Positions 58,025-64,000 of a DNA stretch of 64,000 nt are shown piece after piece (the stretch's first letter is position 1; every line of letters starts with the position of its first letter). The notes under the pieces are model-generated. The model saw nothing but the letters and a program-made list of their open reading frames with translations, was not told where the DNA came from and searched no databases. The position numbers and the translations under genes were made by a program. The stretch spans positions 1-64,000 of the forward strand of contig JAWXCE010000033.1 of the NCBI GenBank assembly GCA_034440495.1. Reading direction: 5' to 3'. Source of the DNA: JAWXCE01 sp034440495 (GTDB lineage: Bacteria; Pseudomonadota; Alphaproteobacteria; Rhizobiales; Rhodomicrobiaceae).

Positions 58025-59227
58025 ATGGCCTTCATTTCCGACGCCCTCAACCGTGTGCAGCCCTCGCCCACCATCGCCGTGTCGATGAAGGCGCGCGAGT
58101 TGAAGGCGGCGGGCAAGGATGTGATCGGCCTGGGCGCGGGTGAACCGGATTTCGACACGCCAGACAATATCAAGGAAGCCGCAATTGACGCGATCCGGCG
58201 GGGTGAGACGAAATACACCGATGTGGGCGGCATCCCTGAGCTGAAAAAGGCCATCGCCGCGAAGTTCAAGCGCGAGAACGGGCTGCATTACAAACCGGAG
58301 CAGTGTTTCGTGTCGCCCGGCGGCAAGCCTATTATCTACAACGCCATAATGGCGACGATCAATCCCGGCGACGAAGTCATCATTCCCGCGCCGTACTGGG
58401 TTTCGTACCCGGACATCGTGCGGCTGGCGGGCGGCGAGCCGATCATTGTCGAGGCAGGCATCGAGACGAAATTCAAGCTGCAGCCCGAGGTGCTGGAGGC
58501 GGCCATCACGCCGAACACCAAATGGCTGATCTTCAACCACCCATCAAACCCGACCGGCGCCGCTTATACGCGCGACGAACTGAAGGCGCTCACTGATGTG
58601 CTCATGCGCCACCCGCATGTGTGGCTGCTGACCGACGACATGTACGAGCACCTCGTTTACGATGGCTTCGAGTTTTTCTCGCCCGCATACGTCGAGCCGG
58701 GCCTCTACGATCGCACGCTGACGATGAACGGCGTCTCGAAAGCCTACGCGATGACCGGCTGGCGCATCGGCTATTGCGCCGGGCCGGAGAAGCTCATCAA
58801 GGCGATGAACAAGCTGCAATCGCAGTCTACGTCGAACGCGACCTCGATCAGCCAGTGGGCGAGCGTCGAGGCGCTGAACGGCCCGCAGGATTTCCTGAAG
58901 TCGCGCGCCGAGGTGTTCAAGGGCCGCCGCGATCTGGTCGTGTCGATGCTCAATCAGGCGCCGGGCATCGAATGCCCTAGCCCCGAAGGCGCCTTTTACG
59001 TGTACCCATCCTGCAAGGGCCTCATTGGCAAGACGACGCCACCCGGCAAGGTGATCGGCAACGACGAGGATTTCGTGACCGCGTTGCTGGAGGAGGAAGG
59101 CGTAGCGGTGGTGCACGGCGCGGCGTTCGGCCTGTCGCCGTTCTTCCGCATCTCCTACGCTACCTCGACGGACGTGCTGGAGGCCGCCTGCCAGCGCATC
59201 CAGCGTTTCTGCGCTGGGCTGCGATAA
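58025..59227 (+). CDS. aspC: Aspartate aminotransferase (class I, PLP)
   Basis: This 400-residue enzyme transfers the amino group between aspartate and glutamate. It starts MAFISDALNRVQPSPTIAVS and has LGAGEPDFDTPDNIK, IFNHPSNPTGAAYTRDELK, LTDDMYEHLVYDGFEFFSPA and the PLP-lysine in MNGVSKAYAMTGWRIGY, all as in the alphaproteobacterial type. GGAG sits just before the ATG. The 145-bp region upstream has no clear promoter pair. Confidence 0.94.
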   Translation: MAFISDALNRVQPSPTIAVSMKARELKAAGKDVIGLGAGEPDFDTPDNIKEAAIDAIRRGETKYTDVGGIPELKKAIAAKFKRENGLHYKPEQCFVSPGGKPIIYNAIMATINPGDEVIIPAPYWVSYPDIVRLAGGEPIIVEAGIETKFKLQPEVLEAAITPNTKWLIFNHPSNPTGAAYTRDELKALTDVLMRHPHVWLLTDDMYEHLVYDGFEFFSPAYVEPGLYDRTLTMNGVSKAYAMTGWRIGYCAGPEKLIKAMNKLQSQSTSNATSISQWASVEALNGPQDFLKSRAEVFKGRRDLVVSMLNQAPGIECPSPEGAFYVYPSCKGLIGKTTPPGKVIGNDEDFVTALLEEEGVAVVHGAAFGLSPFFRISYATSTDVLEAACQRIQRFCAGLR

Positions 59228-59652
59228 GATAAATAACAAGTGATAAATCCAAAGATATTACACCGCTTCTTTCTAGCGACCATATCGTTTCTAGGGTCGT
59301 TAGCAGGTGTGCTGGCTTTGTTTGTTCCTGAAATTTTTTGGTAAAACGTGCTGTCAGCGAGTGTAAAATTAACAGTCTTGCTGTAATATTTAGTTTTTTT
59401 ATATTATCATTGCTCCCTTTTTATTTTGTAAACAGGGTCTTATTTAAGGAGCTGTCGGTAGTGTCTCAGTTTGAATTTTGGGCCGCTTGACACTGCGATT
59501 CGCAGGCCTCATTTTTTCTCCGTCAACCATAAAGTTTTGACATTGTGGATTCAATCCACACATTAATCCTGTGCGTTGCAAAACATGAACGGACGGTTGA
59601 CTCACTAATTGGTATGATTGCGAAGCAAGCAAACCTTTAAAGGAGCACCTAA
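59228..59652. other. AT-rich intergenic region
   Basis: The 425 bp between aspC and the truncated basic-protein gene hold no convincing gene. A short hydrophobic ORF (GTG 59240 to 59344, ending FVPEIFW) lacks a ribosome site. A minus-strand ORF over 59444-59701 has no coding character. AT content rises near 59360-59430. The sequence changes in character here, suggesting the start of the accessory island. Confidence 0.4.
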
Positions 59653-59765
59653 TTGCCCAAAGGCCCACGCGGAGAGAAGCGGCCCGCAGATGTGGTCGCA
59701 AACGCCGTTAAAGTTGCGAGGCTTGCAACTGGCGAAGAGACAGAGGAATTACATAAGCCGAACGG
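59653..59765 (+). pseudogene. Truncated MPKGPRGEKRPAD-type small basic protein
   Basis: A TTG start at 59653 with AAAGGAG eight bases before gives MPKGPRGEKRPADVVANAVK and then VARLATGEETEEL. This is the N-terminus of a small Lys/Arg-rich protein common in Alphaproteobacteria and on plasmids. After about 36 codons the sequence loses similarity and runs into the end of the ABC-3C ATPase gene on the other strand. So the gene is cut at about 59765. Confidence 0.6.
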
Positions 59766-60641
59766 ACGCACTCGACAGCCATTTAAAGCGGGCTATAGTG
59801 ATACCGAGTTCTCGCGCGCGGGCCACCTCGCTGGATCGCTTATCGAAAACCTCGCGGCGGCGCCCGGCGAGGCTATCAAACGTCGCCTGGACTGCCTCCA
59901 AGTTCTCTTTAGCTCCGGCTGCGGTTCGGTCTAGCCGATGCAGTCGTTCATCAAGCTCTGCGCGCTGTTTTGAGGCCGCGCTAATTTTGCCATCTATGTC
60001 AGCTAAAAGTTGCTCGATGATCTCCACCTTCCCTTGCGTGCGGGCGCGGGTAGTTTTCTTCGGTTCTGAATCAATAACGGCCATGTCATCAAGACCAGTG
60101 AGTAAGAGGCGAAAGGCATTCTTTTCATGCGTTTCGTCAGTCCGTTGTCCCCGATGAACTGGACTGCGTTCCGCCATTATGAAGCTTTCATCTACCAGCA
60201 GGTAGTGAATCATGTTTCGAATGGTCAGAGCTTGCTTCTGTCCATTCGCATTTTTTACAAGCTGCTTGCCATCAAGATCAACGGACCTAAGCAACAAGGG
60301 CCCAACGCCATCAACCGGCTCTCCGTCTCGGTCAGCAGGCTTCGCGATGACATGGTCGTCGAAAATCAGAAAGCCTCCGCCTGATACTGCTCGATAAAGA
60401 GTTTTCTTACTGGCGTCCGGAAGTGTCACCCCAAGCAAAATACCATCGTACCCTTTCCGCTCGTCGATACTCGGTAGATCGCCGCCGCCGAGCATGAAAT
60501 CAAGGGTTTTGAGTGTGAACGACTTGCCTGTGTTTGATGCCCCCAAACAATATTCAAGCCCTCACTAAATTCCAATCCCACCGGATCTAGCTCGGGCCCG
60601 GTAAAGAACAAGAAAGCTAGTTTTATACAACTCCTGCTCAT
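59749..60641 (-). pseudogene. ABC-three-component system ATPase (DUF3732-like), frameshifted and truncated
   Basis: An ATG at 60641 opens SCIKLAFLFFTGPELDP, FSEGLNIVWG; the next frame continues GASNTGKSFTLKTLDFMLGG and DERKGYDGILLGVTL. The junction is at the run of five C on the plus strand (60540-60544): one more base would restore the Walker A motif WGASNTGKSF. Read across it, the protein has a Walker A region, a helical part with RDGEPVDGVG, and a coiled coil ending RELGITIARFKWL. It stops at 59749, at less than half the expected length. Lacks Walker B and signature motifs. It overlaps the middle-component gene by 4 bp. Confidence 0.68.
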
Positions 60642-61153
60642 AGCATCGTCCTGATCGGTAATGTTGTTTCTTGAAGCTCTGACGTCCATCTCCCTATGGT
60701 CTGGGCGATTTCCACCTCAATCTGTTCCATCGCCATTGCCGCAAATCGTTGCGCTACCCATACAGCGCGGTTCTTGAGTTCCAAACTGTACGCCGTGGTA
60801 AGCATCTCAAGAAACGCTGGCGCTTCTTCGGCCGCCGAATAGCGTATCCCGCATTCATCATGAAACTCGTCGGCCAGATGGACAACTCTGAGAAGCCGAA
60901 GACTCTCACCGATCAGATGTCGACGGACTAGCAATTCGCCATTGGAGACATGTGCGATCGGATGGAGGCTGGGCGGAGCATCAGTGAACTCACCACTATT
61001 GACGATCGCGTAATCGAACCAAGTAAGCTCGGCGACTCCGCAACGACGCGGGAACATGGCGTCGAGCACATAGAGCGAGCGGATTGCTGTCTCTATTTCG
61101 TTATTGAAAAGCGTCGGTCGCGTTCGACCAGATCGGTCTTTCAGGGTTTCCAT
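60638..61153 (-). CDS. ABC-three-component system middle component
   Basis: The 171-residue protein begins METLKDRSGRTRPTLFNNEI and contains YVLDAMFPRRCGVAELTWFD, VNSGEFTDAPPSLHPIAHVS and NGELLVRRHLIGESLRLLR. These are features of middle components that link the CTD-bearing effector with the DUF3732-type ATPase in ABC-3C defence systems. It overlaps the upstream effector gene by 13 bp and the ATPase by 4 bp. It alone of the three is intact. Confidence 0.65.
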   Translation of the reverse strand: METLKDRSGRTRPTLFNNEIETAIRSLYVLDAMFPRRCGVAELTWFDYAIVNSGEFTDAPPSLHPIAHVSNGELLVRRHLIGESLRLLRVVHLADEFHDECGIRYSAAEEAPAFLEMLTTAYSLELKNRAVWVAQRFAAMAMEQIEVEIAQTIGRWTSELQETTLPIRTML

Positions 61154-62165
61154 GAAAGATCCCCCTCATTCGCAAGATGATGGCACGTGCCCTGCTTAAC
61201 CGGATTCTTCGCATACCGGCTTAGCGTGCCTGTCACAGATATCTTCGCAGCCTGACTTAAAACGCCGTCAACTCGGGCGAGCGCGTCACGATAATCGCGA
61301 CGGTGCTCGTCTATGACACCATGATAGATTTCCTCTTTGAAACTTTCGACAGTGCCCTTAGGCGTGTTGTCCCGGTAGTACCGCATGAACCAATTTGCTT
61401 CGAAGTAGCGGGTTCGCTGATCTCGAAGATGCGGCCCATGCGTCATATCTGCCAGCGCCGTATCGCAGTTCGTATACTTAGCGAGTGAGCGCTCACCATA
61501 GGCGGCGAGAAGGTGGTCGACATAAGTCTCCTTCTCCTTTTGCAGCTCTGGGGGAACGGTGCCGCTAGGGTATTGCCCTGGATCTTCTCCGAACCACTTC
61601 ACCAAAATGGGCTTGATCGTCGGAAGCTTCGCAATCTTGTGGGCGTCCAAGATTTTCATGTTGAAGAACTCGTACGCCGCTATTAGCTCGCGCAACTTGC
61701 CATCAAGAGGATGGTATTTACCCTCTTCGATCTTCCTAGCGCAATTTTGGTCCACTGGTCGATTAGTGCGGTTCCAAGTGCGCTGGGTTTGCTTTCAAAA
61801 GCTTTAGCGGTGCGTGATACTCCTCGAGGAGCAACGAAGTACATATTTTCGGGCAAGCCGAAATGTCCTTGCGCGCTATGAAAGAAGATTTTTCCAAGCT
61901 CGAGTAGAACGCCGCCGTGATCAAGGGGCCTTTTCAATTGCTTGCACTGATAGTTGTGCCAACCATAATCCAGACGTTGTTTTGTGAGATAACCGACGAC
62001 ATCACTGCCCATATCCCCCGGTCCCGAAAAGCGGTCGTATCCACCAGGGTATTCTGCCTCAAGCGTAGATACCCAGTCGGTGACGAATCGTTCGAGATCG
62101 TCATCCGTGATGTTGTACAAAAGTTTTGCGTAATTAGGGGGCAATCGAGATAACCCAGACAACAT
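61141..62165 (-). pseudogene. ABC-three-component effector, frameshifted
   Basis: The first frame (ATG 62165) reads DDDLERFVTDWVSTLEAEYP, DVVGYLTKQRLDYGWHNYQC and GLPENMYFVAPRGVSRTAKA, which resembles the N-terminal nuclease-like domain of ABC-3C effectors. At about 61740 it loses frame; the next frame (61141-61755) continues RKIEEGKYHPLDGKLRELI and ends with RTRYFEANWFMRYYRDNTP, the C-terminal CTD type. One extra base would join them (...TKIA + ARKIEEG). So effector, middle component and ATPase lie in the order expected of ABC-3C, but two of three are broken. Confidence 0.62.
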
Positions 62166-62636
62166 GCAAGGAAGCTTAGCTACATGCCGGATCGCCTACC
62201 GCCGGACAATAGTAAACAGTGGGAACTCAACAGCGATTCACATGTCTTTCTGAAAGAGAAGCCTGATTAGTGCTGGACTTCATTACGCCGCTTTATGGGC
62301 ATGGTCTTCCGCACTCTCATAAGCCCTTCTTCGTGCATTGTGGGTTTGGGTATGGGACGCGCCACCTCTGCCCTCCACTCTCTTACTATTCTCAGGCTCG
62401 CCACTTCTGATAAGGTTTTAGGTCTTCCAAACGGTCGTTTTTGCAACCCAGAACGACTTGATAGTGAAGGCGCAGCGATGAGCCGACAGCCGCGTTGTAA
62501 AATCGCGTTGCGTAATCATGTTGCGCAAAGGCAGTAAAATTGAAACGCAGCCCAGTTAATTTGTAATATTTTTCAGTAGTACTCTTGCGGACTTGTACAA
62601 CACCTCATAATATGACTGCGCAATGAAGCAACGACT
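62166..62636. other. Accessory-island spacer, no gene recognised
   Basis: About 470 bp with mixed composition. An ORF on the plus strand (62295-62537) has no recognisable domain and no ribosome site. Stops are frequent in all frames. Likely remnant sequence between the defence system and the resolvase. Confidence 0.35.
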
Positions 62637-62992
62637 TTGGCAAATACGGAACGATTCAGCATCAGCGTGGACATCGCCAACGCCGGCGGTATGCGTAATT
62701 TAGTGGAAGAGGGCGTCTATCCCACCACGACCTCTACGAAATGTGGGCGATGGTCGTCCGTTAAGACGGCGCTGAACGCGCCGACCGCCTTAAGGCTAGA
62801 GTTCTAGGGTTTGTTCACGGTCTTCAAGATTTCGCGGAACTCGGAACGCGGTATGACGCCGTCCTGGCAGGGTTAAGAAGTTCCGGCGTTCCCGGCCTGC
62901 GCTCGGTCAGCGTGTTGTTCCGCGTGACGGCGAATGAGGTGACGGTGATCGCCGTCGGTTATCTCGGCCGGATTGGCGGATCGCCAACGCCG
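62637..62992 (+). pseudogene. parD-parE toxin-antitoxin remnant
   Basis: From a TTG at 62637 the frame reads ANTERFSISVDIANAGGMRN then LVEEGVYP, like a ParD antitoxin N-terminus. A shifted frame then reads HHDLYEMWAMVVR, an in-frame TAA at 62762-62764, and DGAERADRLKARVLGFVHGL, FAELGTRYDAVLAGLRSSGV and SVLFRVTANEVTVIAVGYLG, the ParE toxin pattern. The ParE frame has no stop of its own; it runs straight into the resolvase. Both genes are broken. Confidence 0.55.
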
Positions 62993-63538
62993 GTGAAAAT
63001 TGGCTATGCCCGCGTCTCCACCGCCGACCAGAGCCACGATCTGCAATTGGACGCGATGAAAGCCGCCGGGTGCGGGCGTATCGTCGAAGAGACGGCCTCG
63101 GGCGCCAGGGCCGACCGGCCGGAGCTGTCAGCGCTCCTCACGCATATGCGCGCGGGCGACACCTTGGTGGTGTGGAAGCTTGACCGGATGTCGCGCTCCT
63201 TAAAGCAACTTGTCGGCAAGGTGGAGAATCTGGCGGCGCGCGATATCGGCTTTCAATGCCTCAGTCATGACATCGACACGACCAGCGCCTCAGGCAAGTT
63301 GGTGTTCGGTATTTTCCCGGCTCTGGCCGAGTTTGAGCGTGAGCTGATCTCCGAGCGCACCAAGGCCGGCCTCAAGGTCGCCGCTGCACGGGGGCGCAAG
63401 GGCGGCCGCCGCCGCAAGCTGTCGGCGACCGTGCTCGCTGGCGTGCGGGCTCGGCTCGCGGCGGGGGAAGATGTCGCAAGGGTCGCGCGGGATCTGGCCG
63501 TTGCACGATCAACGCTGTGGCGAGCGTTAAAGCGGTGA
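62993..63538 (+). CDS. Serine recombinase (resolvase/invertase family)
   Basis: The 181-residue recombinase starts at GTG 62993 (VKIGYARVSTADQSHDLQ) with the catalytic serine in ARVST. The family blocks LVVWKLDRMSRSLKQLV and FGIFPALAEFERELISERT follow, and the C-terminus is a helix-turn-helix (VARVARDLAVARSTLWRALK). It resembles the Tn3-type resolvases and Hin-type invertases. The frame upstream is open into the ParE remnant, so a longer fusion could also be made. No transposase is visible. Confidence 0.9.
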   Translation: MKIGYARVSTADQSHDLQLDAMKAAGCGRIVEETASGARADRPELSALLTHMRAGDTLVVWKLDRMSRSLKQLVGKVENLAARDIGFQCLSHDIDTTSASGKLVFGIFPALAEFERELISERTKAGLKVAAARGRKGGRRRKLSATVLAGVRARLAAGEDVARVARDLAVARSTLWRALKR

Positions 63539-63689
63539 TGCCCGATGTGCGGCGCGTTCAAAGTTTTGCATGAAGGTTGACGCCAAAGATGGGTCTCAGC
63601 CGTCCAACAAGCATGTGTTTTCCGTTACTCCTGCTGTCGGAGTTGTCTAAAATCGTTGGATGCGCCATTATCAGTCAAAGGAACCTGAC

Positions 63690-64000
63690 TTGAACAAGCG
63701 TTTTGCGCCCCGCACCGACATTTTACCAGTGGCTCAAAAAAACTTGTGGGCGGAGCTCGTCAATCTTCCATCCGATTTTATTTTGTATGGCGGAACGGCT
63801 TTAGCATTGCAACTTGGCCACCGGATATCAGAAGATTTTGACTTTTTTGTCGGCAGGGAAATTGATACGGTTAAGGTTTATAGGTCTCTGCCGTTTCTGA
63901 GAAATACAACCATTATTCAGCAGGAGCCGAATACTTTAACCTGCATCGTTGATCGCGGCGGGCCGGTTAAAGTATAATTTTTTGGATTACCTCACCTTAG
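63690..64000 (+). pseudogene. AbiEii-type nucleotidyltransferase toxin with a premature stop (partial)
   Basis: A TTG at 63690 with AAAGGAA seven bases before it starts NKRFAPRTDILPVAQKNLWA, then DFILYGGTALALQLGHRISE and DFDFFVGREI, the GG-T-A and DxDxF nucleotidyltransferase motifs of AbiEii/AbiGii toxins. A TAA at 63975-63977 ends the frame, but the same frame continues FFGLPHL to the window edge, as in relatives (VSFFGLP). So the stop is probably a point mutation. The antitoxin gene is not visible upstream. Confidence 0.6.

Noticed and set aside
59444..59701. An 85-codon minus-strand ORF ending near 59444
   Set aside because: No recognisable domain, and its start region overlaps the coding start of the basic protein on the plus strand.
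1..64000. tRNA, rRNA or riboswitch genes
   Set aside because: No cloverleaf with conserved TTCGA arm and acceptor, and no recognisable riboswitch core was found by eye; a covariance search would be needed to exclude divergent ones.

Overview
The window is a contiguous piece of an alphaproteobacterial chromosome of moderately high GC. This placement rests on several gene sets: the hisB-DUF2628-hisH-hisA-hisF-hisE-coaA histidine block, a heterotetrameric sarcosine oxidase operon (soxBDAG), mesaconyl-CoA hydratase of the ethylmalonyl-CoA pathway, separate petA-petB-petC genes for the bc1 complex, an ECF sigma factor with an NrsF-type membrane anti-sigma factor, an alphaproteobacterial DksA, and an arsenic operon using an aquaglyceroporin (arsR-arsC-aqpS). 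The order trmL / petABC / mtnP / apt with hemF next to trmL is also familiar from this class. I cannot name a genus. No rRNA, tRNA or CRISPR array was found.

Layout. 1-2.7 kb: polar amino-acid ABC transporter (two permeases, one binding protein, minus strand). 3-8 kb: soxBDAG. 8-12 kb: a broken Asp-rich exported protein, mesaconyl-CoA hydratase, GNAT, rhodanese, a binding-protein homologue and a PPOX-fold protein. 12-13.8 kb: arsenic operon. 13.8-22.3 kb: mixed genes (pentapeptide membrane protein, MoxR ATPase, an orphan hook-protein-like domain, DksA, LysR, hydrolase, rhomboid). 22.3-28.6 kb: 5'-methylthioadenosine salvage (mtnA with a FucA-like aldolase, apt, mtnP) and two paralogous exported domains. 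28.7-31.6 kb: cytochrome bc1. 31.8-40 kb: trmL-hemF, ppa-dapB with a BciB-like flavoprotein, corA, and hslV-DUF2157-hslU. 40-47 kb: the histidine operon, interrupted by an AT-rich insertion with broken genes. 47-51 kb: Rrf2 regulator, response regulator, a decay zone with remnants of an RND pump and the potassium transporter Kup, an exported superoxide dismutase and a dehydrogenase. 51.4-57 kb: radical SAM / TIGR04282 glycosyltransferase / calcineurin-like phosphatase cluster, convergent with NrsF and an ECF sigma factor, then a pentapeptide-J-domain membrane protein. 58-59.2 kb: aspartate aminotransferase. 59.5-64 kb: a degraded accessory island with an ABC-three-component defence system, parDE remnants fused to a serine resolvase, and an AbiEii-type toxin gene with a premature stop.

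The core genes read cleanly over long distances, whereas frameshifts and in-frame stops fall in accessory genes (about 8.2, 28.5, 43.6, 44.4, 48.5-49.2, 60.5, 61.7, 62.8 and 64.0 kb). That pattern argues for real gene decay rather than uniformly poor sequence, although single-base homopolymer changes at 28.5 and 60.5 kb need checking against reads. The candidates closest to an undescribed system are the radical SAM/glycosyltransferase/phosphatase operon facing the ECF-NrsF pair, the membrane protein wedged between hslV and hslU, and the two unusual pentapeptide-repeat membrane proteins.
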